64,000 bases of DNA from Aquanectria penicillioides (lineage: Eukaryota > Ascomycota > Sordariomycetes > Hypocreales > Nectriaceae). Of this stretch, positions 48,324 through 62,000 are shown piece by piece. The notes beneath the pieces were generated by a model that worked only from the letters and a program-made list of their open reading frames with translations, made no database searches and had not been told where the DNA came from. The stretch spans positions 1,798,001 to 1,862,000 of the forward strand of contig PYIU01000009.1 of NCBI GenBank assembly GCA_003415625.1, given 5' to 3'. The stretch's first letter is position 1, and each line of letters opens with the position of its first letter. The position numbers and the translations under genes are program-made.

Positions 48324-50699
48324 GCATATAATTAAATTAAAAGCTTTTAAATTTAAATTAATGCAATTTTATAGTTATATATTTATTTAATTTTATTCTT
48401 AGCTTTATTAATATTTATAATTTTTTATTTTAGTTTATATAGGTATATTTTATTATTTATATTTTACTATTGCTTTATTTAGTTTTCTTTCTTTATAGTT
48501 TAGCTATAAAGGTTTAGGATTAAGCTAAAAAAGGTTATTATTAGACTTCTTTTTTAATTATTAATAGCTTAAAGGCATTTATAGAATATAGTTATAAGCT
48601 ATAGTAAAGGGGTAATTTTAATAATGCTAATAGTCTTAGCGCTTAATTCTTTAAGCTAATAGTTTTATTTTTTAAAGTAAAGAATAGGCATTTACTATAT
48701 TTAAGCAATAAACTATATAGATATATTAAAGCTAAGGCCTTTAGTGTAATTAAGTGGGCCTTACTATTATAGGAAATAAAAGGCTTTTAAAAAGGTTATA
48801 GTATAGTTAATAAAGTTAAAGTTAATAGTACTTAAAGGAATATATCCTTTACATTCTTTAGGGCTATTTAAAGTTATTAAGTGCATTAAGGCTTTATGCA
48901 TTAAAGGTAGTATAATATATTTATAGTAGCCTTATATTAAATTATATAATTATATAATAGTATATCTTAAGGTAAATATCTTTTTTAAGGTAAAGGGTTA
49001 AAGTAATAAATAGTTTTTAGTAGTTAGTGATTTAATATTAAGTAAAGTATTTTATTTATATTTATAATATTTTATTCTATTAGTCTTTACTTATAATATA
49101 TATAATATTAAGTGTTTATATTTATAGTATATTTATAGAGCTTAAATTTAATTTAAAGTTAGGCTAAAGGCTATATTAATGGCTTTTATTTATTTATTTA
49201 AGAATGCTTTATAATGCCTTATAGTATAATAGTATAAGGCTTTTAAAGGTTCTTTTATTATAATTAGGTTATATCTTTTTATATATATAGTTAATATAAA
49301 AAGCTATAAAAGTAAAGGTATATATTAATATTAAATAGGTTATATATAAAAGCAATTATATATATTAGTATTTATTGTATCTATTTATATTGCTATATAT
49401 AAAGTGTATTTATTAAAGATGCTTTAAGCAGCTAATAGATAAGTAACTATCTTTATAGTATTAAGGTGCCTATATATAGGGGCATTAGTTTTTAATGGTT
49501 ATATTTTAGTTATAAGATTATTATTATTTTATTATATTTTATAATATCTTAAGGTTTTAATAAATTGCCTAAGGATTTAAAGTTACTATTTATTATTAAA
49601 GAGTTATAGTAGTAGCGCTATAATAGATTAATTGGAGATTTTGGCCTATAGACTAGCTTTATTAATGCTAGTAATAGCCAATAGATTATTAAAGCTCTAT
49701 AAAAGGCAGTTTTATAGAAGGCTATTAATTAGCTAATTATAGATTTTAGGCTTTAAATATTATTTATAGCTATAAGTAGCTAATAGCTAAGTATAAAGCA
49801 GAAAGAAGCTATTAATGGCTAAATAGGTATAGATAAGATTGCTAGTAAAAATGCAATTTAGCCTTTATAAGGCTTAGATTAAGCCAATTGGTTTAAGCTA
49901 TTTAATAGTAAGGATTATAATAATGCATTTAGGCTAAATGTATATATTTAGCATTTAATTAATAGTTATATATATAAATTGTATTAATTTTAGTTAGGCT
50001 AAGGCAATTATCTTCTATACTATTTTTAGTTTAATCTATAAAAGTAATATTATTAAGTAAGGGTTTGCAATTATTAATATCTTTAACCTTTTTTATAGTA
50101 AGTCTTAAAATCACTTAAATATTTAAATTATATATTTTATTTAGTATTATTAATACTGCTAAAGCTATTAATATTATTAATATTAAGTTTTAGTTTAGCT
50201 ATATAATAAATGCCTTAATCTATATAATAATAGATTTTAGATTAATTTAAATATTTAAATTATATAATTCTACTAAATATACTAAAGATACTAAAGGTAC
50301 TAAAGATGCTAGTAAAGGTACTAAAGGTACTAAAGCTAATATTGCATTAAGCTATATTACTTCTATTAAGGCTAAATATACCTTTACCTTATAAAGGTTT
50401 TATTACAATAAAGTAAATATAGAGTAAAGTAATAGCTTATTATTCTATAAATATAGTATTAAGTGCAATATAGCTAAAGTATAAGCAATATTTATAGATT
50501 TAAGGCAAAAAAGGGAGTATAAAGAATAAGTATAACTATACTTTTAGTTAATAAAAGTCTACTATTATAAAATAGTATAAAAAGTTATATAAGGCAGTTA
50601 GCTATTTAAAAGAATAGTTTATTAAGAAGAAAAGGCTTTTTAATAGCTAAAAGTAATATAATATTATATTACTTAAGCAATAGATTGTAAATATAATCT

Positions 50700-53600
50700 C
50701 TTTTTATAGCGCTTTTTATAATATAGATACTCTTTTTATTAAGATATATCTTTTATGCTATTAAAAATGCAATAAGTAAAAGCTATAGTTAATTAAATAG
50801 AAGGATTAGCTTAGCTTTCCTTTTAATAGAGCACTTAAAAGTATATAATTATATAGAGACTGCTTTATTTTTAATTATAATATAAAGCTCTATATAGAGT
50901 GCGCTATTAAGATTAATAGAAAGAGGCTAAGCCATTATAGTTATCTTTATAAGTAGCTTTAATATAAGTATTTCTTTCTTAAGGTTTTTAATAGCCTAAT
51001 ATTAATAAAGAAAAAGCTTATTGCTATTAGCTTTTTATTTAGCTTTATTATATAAGTTAATATTTTTAATAGGCTAAAGTAAAGCGCCTATATCTATTAT
51101 ATATAGGGCTATATTTATATCTTTTTAAGTAGTATATAAAATATAATTACTAAAGTTTTACTTTATCCTTTAATAAAAATACTTAAGGATATTTATATCT
51201 TTTAGTATAGATTAAAGAAGCTAATGCCTTAAAATTTATTTAAAATAATATTAATATAGCAATAGATAGTAGAAAGGGCTTTATAATAGCTAATTCTTAA
51301 TAACCTACTTTATTTTAAGATTTAAATAAATTAGGCTAAATTAAATAGTTAGGAAAATATACTTTATAGTATTTTAAGGCTTTTATATAAGTATATAAAG
51401 CAATAAAAGCTATTAGTATAAAAGAAAGTATAAATAGTATATATTATTCCTTTAATTAAGTATAGCTTATTAAACAATTTTAATCTTTATATTAATAATC
51501 TTATATTTATATTATAGGCTAAAGAGTAATATATTTTTTTAAGGCTAAATAATAGTAATAATAGTAATAGCAATAGCAATAAAATAATAAAGAAAAGTGG
51601 CTTTAATAAGCTAAGCTAAAATAATTTTAAGGCAATAGGGCTTAATACTTATATTAATAAAATATTATCTTTTAGTATATTTTTATTAAATACTGCACTT
51701 AAGGTTATAGATACTAAAAAGTTACAATTTACTATTAATATTATTATAGAGTGTATTAATCTAGCGGCACTAAAGTTAATAGAGCCTAAAGTAAGTAATA
51801 TAAGTATATAGGTCTATAAGGGCTTTAGTAGCCCTTATATCTATTTTAATTATAGTTAGAGATATATTAATTTAAATGATTTATTGTACTTTCTTAAGGT
51901 ATTTTTAACTCTCTTTCCTTAAGGCATTAAAGGTCCCTACTGCATTAAGGAGGCAGCTGTATATTAGGCAGCTAGTAATATAGAAGAAGAGATTAGGGAT
52001 TAGGGCTAAGGCAATAATAATAAGATTAATAATGCTTAAGGCAATATAGCTACTGCTATTACTACTATTAGGTATAAGTAAGTATAAGCAAATAGTAGCT
52101 TTAGCTTTATTGATTCCTAAAATATAATGCTAAGGGTATAGGCTAAGGCAGTAATTAGGCATTATAGTAGCTAATTTAAAAGCTATTATACTTTTGCCTT
52201 TTTTATTTTTAATATTTTAATGCAATCTTATAATTATAGTATAAATATAGTAAGCATAAAGCAATTTAATTTTCCTAAAGTTAAGGCAATTATATAGTCT
52301 TTAATATTTAAGCGCTTTATTTAAGCTAATATAAAGCTAAAAAGAAATAGTAAGATTAATAATAAAGAGATTAATAAGCTTTTATATAGTTTATTTATTT
52401 ATAGATATTAGCAGTCTATATTTAAAGAGGTATAGCTATATATATAAAAGGAGCTATAATTTAGTATTATTTATAAAAGTATATTAATAATTTAATTAAT
52501 ATTAAACCCTTTTAATATTATTAATACTATTAAATTGCATTTAGCTATATATAATAAGTATTATCTTAAAGAGGTAAAAAGGGTTTTATTGAATTTAGGC
52601 AGTAATAATTATAATAGAATTAAGCTTATAATCTTTAATTTAATAAGCTTAATGCTTTTCTTTTATTAAAAAATCTTTTTATTTTTTAAGCACTATATAA
52701 AGATTAGTTAAGATTTAGTCTTTAGCTATATTAAATAATACTATAGCATTATAGAGATAAATAAGCATAATGCTTTATATATTCATTCTTTATTATAATT
52801 ATAAAGTAATTTTAGCTTAACCTTTTTAATTACTAAAAATCTTAAGATAGAAAATAATACTACTGCAATATTTTATTATAGAGTTATATAGTATATAAAT
52901 AGTATTTTTGCTAAAGTATATAGCAGTTTTAGCTTAAAAGATCGATTTAATTTAAAGTTTTAATTAATAAGTTAAGTTAATACTAATATTTAATATATAT
53001 AAAATCTTAATAAAGATAGAGTATTTAATAACTTTAATTAAATATTTATAGCTAATAATATTAATTATTTAATAGTATTGCTTATTTAGCTCTTTACTAT
53101 ATTTAAAAAGGAGGCTAACTTTATAGTATATAAAATATAGCACTATAGATATATATATTTATATCTAAAGTATTTACTTTATATATTATTAATAAAATAG
53201 TATAAAAGAAGAAAGAAGTATTGCTTTAAGGCACTATAGGACTTTATGCCTAAAACCTTTTTTAATATTAATAGCATTTTATAGCTAATGCAGTAGTATT
53301 TATTTATTAATTAATAAAATAAGGTATTAGCAGTTAGCCTATAATATAACTATAATATTTTATTTATTAGTATATAGACTTATATATTAGCCTTTATATA
53401 CTATTTAATAAACTATATAAGTAAGGTAGAGGATTTACTGTAAAAGCAGGCTATAGCTATAGTATAGCTCTTCTTGCAGTTATAATTGCACTTTATTGCT
53501 GCTTTTATTTTAGCTTTAACTTTAGCTTCTTTTTTTTTTATTATTGCTATTACTATTTCTATTAATGCTTAGGTTTTAGGCAATAAGACTATAGCTAAAG

Positions 53601-56600
53601 TAAATAAAAGCTATTAGTTTTTGCTTAAGGTTATAAATTGTATTTTTATAAAGCGGCCCTTTTTATATATTAAAATTATTGCTAGTCTTTTATAGTATCT
53701 TAAGAAGTATATTAATATAAATAAGTAATTGTTTATTAATATAATGGCTCTATATTAAAGGTTATTTTAGTAATAGGCTTGCTTATATATAGCTAGTAGT
53801 ATACTAACTATAAAGGTAAATGCTTAATTTAGATTTAAGCCTATTTTAATGGCTACTATAAGTAAGAAGCTATTAGGTCTTAATGTATATTTGCATTAGG
53901 GCTTTATGCTTTAGGACCTATATCTTTATAATTACCTTATTATTATTTATATTTAAAGGGGCTTTTTATTTAGGCAAGAGTACTATATGCTATTTAAGGC
54001 TGACTGGACCTATAGTATTAGCTAGATTTAAGTATTGCACCTTTTTATAAAGCTTACTATATTTTATTTAAATAGCTATATAAATATAAACTTTAATTAT
54101 AAAAATAAAAAGAAAAGTTACTTTTAAAGGTAAGTAAGTATTAGTGCTAAATAAGGCCTTATTATATATATAGGTATAAAAAGGAAAAAGTTTAGAGAAG
54201 TAGTTTAAGGAGCTAGTTTAGGTAATTAATAGATAAGCCTAAGGCTTTAGTTTAGTACTTTAGGCTTTTTATTTTATAGAAGGACTTTTTAGGTAATAGC
54301 AATAAGGAGAATATTATAGCAATTTAATATAGGCATTAGGCAGCCTTAAGTAAGTGCCTTTACTTTATTATAGGCAATATTTAAGTGCTAAAAAAATTAG
54401 TAAAGAATGTATAAAAGGATATAAAGCAATAAGCAATATATAGGGGCAATAAATTTAATAAAGCTAATGCTAATACTAATGCTAATAAAGATAAGGCTAA
54501 AGCTAAGCCTAGCTATTAGTTTTCTATAATAAAACTAATTAATTAATATTAGTTTAATTAGCTAAATAGTATTATATAGCTTAAAGATACTTTAAGGGCT
54601 GTAGTAAGCTTTAATTAGCTTATAGCTAAATTGCTTAATATTTTAGTGGCCCTTTAATAGCTAAATAAGTTTTAATTTAAAATAGTTAAAGCTTCTACTA
54701 ATAGCATAAAGGTTAATAATGCCTTTTTTATAAAGGCAACTATTATTAGAAATAGCAGTTTAAATATAGCTAATATAGAGCTACTTAATGCTACTAAACT
54801 ATAAGCAATTAAGTCTGCCTAATGCAATGCCTTTAAGGAGATTAAGCAATAGATTTAAGGGATTAGCTTAAATATAGATACTATTATAGGGATTGCCTTA
54901 AAATTAAGTGTAGCTATTGCTAATATCTTAATTAAATTTAGCAAGAAGCTATTAGCAGTTAATTAAGTAAATATAAAAAAAGCCATTTAGGGGCTTAGTG
55001 CTAATATTGCATTTAGGCCTTTTGCAACCTTTATATAGGCTGGCTATAACCTTATAGTAAGCTATATGCTTAATAAGCAGCAGTATATAGCTCTATTTCT
55101 TATATATTAGCATTTTAATTGCTTTAAGCAGCCTAAGGGTAAGCTTAAGAGTAAAGATAATATATAGCTATATATATTTTTAGGCAGTAAGGGCAGTATA
55201 GATAAGTTATAGGTAATTAATGCGCTTTTTGCACTATTTAAAAGAAAAGATATTAGCTATAAGCTTTTATTAATAGTAATATTTAGTACTATTATTGCCT
55301 AAATTAATAGTATTATTATTTATTTAGCCTATAGTATTAATAAGGCAATAGCTAATATAAATAAAGCTAGTTTTAATAGATTTAATATAAGCTTATGCAT
55401 TATAAACAGTAAAAAGCTAATGCATTAATGCAATAAATAGGCCTTTATTATTAATAAGGTTAATATACTTAAGTTTTTAATTTTTATTTAGCTTAATTGC
55501 TACTTTAAGTAGCTATATAGTAATAAAGCTAATTTTAGTAGTATATTAATTATTTTCCTTTTTAGCAATTTTTATTAATTTTATTTAATTTAAAATAGAT
55601 CTATTATTCTTTTAGCCTTTTTAATTAAGTAATATATAAGCTAAAGCAAATAATGCTATATCTAAAATAAAGCTTACTTACTATAATTAAAGTTTATAAT
55701 TATTATTATACTTAATAAATAGGTTTATTTAATAAAGAATGCTAAGCTATAAGCCCTACTATTATATATTTATTATAATATTTAAAATTAAATAAATATT
55801 AACCTTTTAAATTAATAGTGCTACTATAAGGGCTAGCCAATCTTATAAAAAATAGGCATTATAATAATTATGCCCTTAAACTAAAACTATTAATGCCTTA
55901 ACTTTAAGGGATGCCTTATATTTAGTAGGAACTACTAATGCTTTATATAGGTCTTTCTATTAAAGTATTTATAAAGGGATAGTAGCCTTAAGGAAGAGAA
56001 GGCCTTATTTATAATAGGGGTTAGCAATAATAGTAGCATTCTTATATTTACTATCTTTATCTTTATGCTTAATATATTAATAGTTATAATATAAAATACC
56101 TATTAAGGCCTTAAGGTAATTAATAGAGCTGGCTATAAGGCTATTAGCACTATACTAAATAAGGTATACTTTAGCTATTGCATCTTTAAGAGCTTTATTA
56201 TATACTTTAGGCCTTCTATAGGGCTGCTATTTATTAATAAGACTATAGATAGCTTTAAGTTTAAGTATATACCTTAAGGTATAGTTTTATTAATGCCTAT
56301 TTCTATAACTATACTATATATTAGTAAAGAAGCTAGAAAATAGCTATAGTAGCAATATAATATTACTTACTATAAGTTGCTATATGCATTAGCATTTGCC
56401 TATATAGACTATAAAGTATAAGGTTGCAGTTTAAATTGCATTAGCCTTAACTTATAAGGCATATAGATAGTAATAATAGATAGGCATAATGTCTTAAGTG
56501 TATGCAATTTATATAGCCTCTATATATAGCTATTATAGTGCTATATACTTAATAGCATTAGGCTTATCTTAAAGGTTTAAAATAAAGATATAATTAATAA

Positions 56601-56700
56601 TATTATTTTGCTAAAGATAGTTATAATAAAGATAAGACTAAAAGGGCTTTATAATATTACTATAAAGAAAGTATAGAAGCTTTTTTCTATTATTTAATTA
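50700..56700 (+). mobile_element. Helitron-type element relic 1 (HUH replicase + PIF1 helicase), RIP-degraded
   Basis: Reading through C-to-T/G-to-A stops, one frame (frame 2) shows the N-terminal region common in fungal Helitron proteins at about 51086-51300 (YIFLSSI..NIITKVL.YPLIK) and a decayed HUH motif at 52769-52790 (ALYIHSLL, from a His-x-His). Still in frame 2 at 53330-53420 is the replicase-domain segment YYLINYISK. In frame 1, Walker A survives as GSKGSIDK at 55183-55209, Walker B as FIINKVNIL at 55441-55475, and the PIF1 C-terminal DYKVxGxSL at about 56407. Every deviation is explained by transitions. Ends (5' TC, 3' CTRR hairpin) were not located. Dead element. Confidence 0.75.
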
Positions 56701-56929
56701 TTTTATATATATATATATATAATTTTATAATATATATATATAATATATAATATAATATAATGCTATTAATAAAAATGCTATTAATAAGGTCTAAAAAGAT
56801 ATATACTATATTAATTGTTTTTTTTTATACCTTTTATATCTTTTTTATAGACCTATAGATCTATAAAACCTAATATTATATAATGCTGCTATATAAAGTT
56901 ATATAAAGGTTATATAATACAAACTAAAG

Positions 56930-57120
56930 CAAATTTCCTAATTGGGTAGTAGAAGAAAGAAGGCCGGCCTAACCCTCTTGCCTTTATTGCTGCCACTACT
57001 GTATGCCAATTAATAACTAAGCAAGCAAGCTTACACCGCCCACTAAGGCAAAGGCATAAAGGCACACACATACATACATACACACACCGCAGCATTACTG
57101 GAAAACCTCTTATTCCTTAA
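56930..57120. other. Unmutated island with CA/CATA repeats
   Basis: About 190 bp with normal CpA content, including GGCCGGCC and a (CA)/(CATA) tract near 57063-57087. It lies immediately downstream of Helitron relic 1. No gene seen. Confidence 0.65.
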
Positions 57121-58099
57121 GGCATAAATAAATATTTTAAAAGATCTCTTTATAGTATAGATATATATTTAAAGCTATAATTTTTTTTCTTTATTTTTTA
57201 ATATAAATATTAAAGCTAAATTAATTATTACTATTTTTAAGCTAGCTAATCTTTTAAAAATACAGCTACCTTTTTAATATAAGCTAATATAGCTTATTAA
57301 TATTAAGATATATTTAATAATAATTATATAAAAGCTCTATTAAATATTTTAAAAAATAAATAACTATTTTAACCTTTAATAGTGCTTAATCTATAAAAAT
57401 GCAATTAATTATCTTTATAAAGAACTAATAAGTTTTATTTCCCTTTTCTATTAATATTAATACTAATATTAATATTAGCATTAATATTAATATAAGTATT
57501 ACTATTACTATTTTATTATTTAATAGATTTATTGCCCTTTTAATTATTAATATTATTTACTTAAGTATTAATATAAGTATAAATAGTATTGCTATTATTA
57601 TTAATACTATCTATTAAAATATAAAAAGGTATAAATATAAATATAAATACAGTATTAATTGCCTATATTTTAATTCTTTCTTTTAGTATAAAAAGATACT
57701 TTATAGCTGCAATTATTTGCTTTTAGATTAAATTCTTTATCTTTATTATATAGTTAATTAAATAATAGATTAAAAATAAACTATAAGATTATATTGCAAT
57801 AAATATTAAGTTATAGTTATATTGCAATTCTATAGCTATTAATTTATTTTAATAATTTATAAATATATAAAATTGCTTAATAAAAAAAAACTCTTTTTTT
57901 ATTAAACTCTTTTCTTTTTATTAATTATTTAAAGAATTTAACTTAATATATATTTTATTATTATTACTATTAATTTAAGTTTTTATTCTAAAGTATATAT
58001 TTAATATATATAGCCTTATATTTATAAATCTAAAATAATTCTATATAAAAGTTTGCTTTTTTATTAAATATTACTAATAGCTTTACTATATTATAATTT

Positions 58100-58570
58100 A
58101 TTTATTAATACTCTATAGACCTATAAAGTAAATAGTGCTTTTATACTATATAAATAAAGGAAAAAACTATATTAATAGAAAAAAAACCTTTATTTAATAT
58201 AATATTAAACTTAATATAGATTCTCTATAGAAAAGCATTAAATTAAAAGTTAATTTAATGCTATTATTAAAATATTCTATTTACTTAATTATAAAGTTAA
58301 TAAGTAAAGTAAAAGTAAGGCCTATAATAGGCCTAAATTATTTATACTATAGGCTTATTGCAAAAAGTAAGGTATTAATTTAATGCTAGCTAATAGTTAG
58401 TTAATTACTAGCTATTTAAGTATTATTATTATTATTTTTTAATCTATATAAATATATTTATTTCTTTTTCTTTTTTTCTTTTTTTATATATCTTTATAAA
58501 AGCTTTTTTATTGCCTTTAAATATATACTTTATTAATGCATTATTTATATAAAATACTTAATTTATACCT
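58100..58570 (+). repeat. Dispersed repeat copy 2, about 465 bp
   Basis: Same-orientation copy of 39456-39925, more strongly mutated; the palindrome seen in copy 1 is degraded here. It lies just beyond the 3' end of minus-strand Helitron relic 2 and could be part of that element's terminal region. Confidence 0.6.
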
Positions 58571-58640
58571 TTTAGAACAAAAGGTCTCTATACCCCTAAC
58601 CCACACTCTTCTCGCTCTCTCTCTATTTAATCCTTATAAC
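58571..58640. other. Short C-rich unmutated patch
   Basis: Contains CCCCTAACCCACACTC and a CT-rich run (CTCGCTCTCTCTC). It borders the 465-bp repeat exactly at its end. No function assigned. Confidence 0.5.
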
Positions 58641-59049
58641 CCACTATTTACTGCTTTTAGATTATTATATAAATATTATATAATATATTTCTCCCTCTCT
58701 TATAGCCTTATTTTAACCTATTTATTATGGCCTATATGCCTTTTCTATTAATAATCTTTATATACCTTACTTTATATAGATAATCTTTAGAGCTTGCATT
58801 TTCTAAAATGCCTTTACTTTTTTAGGGAAGGCAATATATGCCTACTTTATATAGCTATAATATTACTTTATTATTACTTTAATATTCTATATAGGAACCC
58901 CTATAAGAAAAGCCTATTTAGCTTAACTTTAGCTATTATTCTATTATTAAGCTTTTATAACCTTTACTTAACTATATATATTATAGCTAGTATTATATTT
59001 TCTATTATATTAATTTACTATACCTTTAAGACTAATATAATACTATTTA

Positions 59050-62000
59050 GTAAAATACTTTATAATAGCTATATATATAGGCTATAGGGATTGCACTTTA
59101 ATAGCTTCTCTATCTATATAGATAACTTTACTCCTTAAAGCTCTAAAGCTATTTGCTTTAGTATATATCCTTAGGATTTATAGTCTATATATATAAATAT
59201 AGCTATATATAGAAGACCTTAATAGATTGTCTTTCTTTTTTACTATTTTTGCTTTATTATAAGGCTAATTATAATAATTATTAGTAATAATAGAATTATT
59301 TTTAGTAATATATCTATAAACTAATAGTTCTATATTATATCTCCCTTTAAAATAATACTAGCTAATAGACTAAAATAAAGAATAATATCTATTAAGATTT
59401 AATGCTTTAGAAACTTTAAATCTATAATAACCTTTTATACTATATACTATACTCTATTAATTAGCTTAAGGCCTTAATATATATTATTATTTACTATAAT
59501 AGGCATACTTAATATAAAGGTAAAGATATTAAGCACTAAAATAAAGCTTTAATTGCTATATTTAAGCATTATAGTAGCTTTAGCCTTAAAGGGATCTTTA
59601 TTCTTTTATTTATGCAATAATAGAAAGATATATATTATTGCCCTACCTTTATACTGCTTATAATACAATAAGATTGCCTTTATATTTAAATTCTAGTAAT
59701 TTTAGTTCAATAGAGTAATTACTATAATCCCTTTGCTTTAGGGGATTAATTGCTTAAGCGTATAGTATTGCCAATTTAGCATCTTTAGGTCTAATTTATC
59801 TTACTTTCCTTTTTAAATTCTTTTAAAAAGCCTCTATAGATTAGGGTCCTTAGCTGCTTAAACTTACTTATTTAGTATAATAATAGACTTAAACTTATAT
59901 TAAATTGTATAGCCTCTATTATATTGCTATACCTTTTTAATTTATCTCTTTATATTAATCTTTAATCTTACCTTTATTGCATTAAGTAGTATTATTATTT
60001 CTATTATTAAGTAAAACTAATAGAAGTCCCTATAAAATAGCACTATAGAAATGCTATTAAATAGCTCTTTACTATTATAGTATTAGTAAAGCCTATTATT
60101 AGTAATATATAGTATTTACTTATTAAGTATACTTATTTTATCTATAATTAATAATAGCTTTTTCTTTTACTATATTTATACTATACCTTTAACCTAAAGG
60201 AGATATACTTTATTAATATCTTTTATTTTCTTAATGCCTATATTATATATTAAATAAATTATTATACTATTAATTTAGGCTACTATTATACTAAATATAG
60301 CTATTACTAATATACAATTTAATATACTCTTTTTATAGAAAAGGCAAGCTAATGCTTTAATAATTCTAGACTTTTCTATATTGCCTTCTTTATTAATATA
60401 TTATAGTAGCAATTCCTTTAGTGCTTTTTTATTATTATTATACTTTATTGCATTAAGATATTAATATATTAATATAAATATAATATATTAGTAATAGTTT
60501 AGTATAAACTATTATAAAATAGCTTATTTAATATCTTTAAATATTATTAATAGTGCTATTTTTATTATAACTAAAGGCCTTATAATGCTAAGGTCTATAA
60601 ATACTAATAGCATTATATTATCTCTATTTTTATTTAGTTTAATTAATGCCTTACTAAAGCTATTAAATACTTCTACTATTGCTTATAATAGTATCTTTAT
60701 TATATTGCTAGTTACTATAGCCCTTTAGATCCCTTAAATTCTACTTTTAATTTCCTTAAATATACAGTTTTATTAGCTTTTAATTGCCTTTAGCTATAAT
60801 ATTTATAGGGTTAATATCCTTACTTAATTAATAGGCTTAAGCCCCTTAATAATAATAAGGTTTAACTTTTACTTAAACCTTTATATATTTTCTTAAAATT
60901 ATATAAGCTACTATAGCATCCCTAATAGTTGCTATAACCTTATTGTAATTTTATTGGCTTTAGCAGTAAAGTATATTATATTAATTAATTGCTTTAAATT
61001 GCTATATTAATTACTATAATACTTTTTACCTTTTTTATTAATATTCTTATTATTAGTATTTACTGTATTATTGCCTTTATCTTTAGTATTTATTTCCCTT
61101 AATACAGCCTAAAGCTTTATATCTTGCTTAGTATTCTTTACTAACCTTTTTAATAATTAAATATTTATTACTATTTGCTAAAGCCTATTAGGCATTCTAT
61201 TTTACTATTGCATTTATATATTATAAATATTATTGCTATAAGACTTTAAGAACTATTCCTATAGGATAAAGAGGCTAAGATATTAAATAGCTACTTTTTA
61301 TAGATTATTTACTTATTAATATATATTTTATAGTGGCTGCTTTTTTTAAAGTACTTACTTATAATAATGCTATATATTTTCTTTATAGCTAAAATCTATA
61401 TTAATAAACCTATTAAAGCTAATAGTAGCTAGCTTATTTAGCTTTTATATTATTTATACTTATTGCTTTAATCCTTTTTAACTATTATTAAATAGTATAA
61501 AATATCTATAATAGCTATTTATAGGCTTGCTTTATAATATAACTATTTTTATATAGTTATATAGGTATATATTCTATAATATATCTCTATAATGCATATA
61601 TGCCTTTAAGCATAAAAGCTTTTAGCTACTTGCTCCTAAAGTAATAATATTTATTTTTATTTAATTCTCCCTTTCTATATCCTTTTAGCACTCTTTTAAA
61701 TAGTCTTACTATTACATAAAGAATTAATATAGGCTTATTATATTTAAAAATATTTATTAATATATACTACTATATTTATTAAGGAAGCCTAATATATTAA
61801 ATACTACTTCTATTTAAAAAAGTAGCTTTTCTATAAAGATTTAATTTATAACCTTTAGGAAGTATTACTTTATATTACTTTATTAGCGCTACTACCTAAC
61901 TGCCTAAAATAGCATTAAAGTTTATAATAGCCTAGCTATTTATAATAGCCCTATTATTTAGGCACTACTAGCTGCAATATTGCTATTAGTCTATATAAGC

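Noticed and set aside
58593..58602. CCCCTAACCC, resembling one and a half telomere repeats
   Set aside because: A single short match; no array, so no evidence of a telomere or telomere relic.
58536..59087. Hydrophobic open frames of 71 and 97 codons
   Set aside because: Leu/Ile/Tyr-rich translations of AT-rich transposon DNA; the minus strand here encodes the end of a PIF1 helicase relic.
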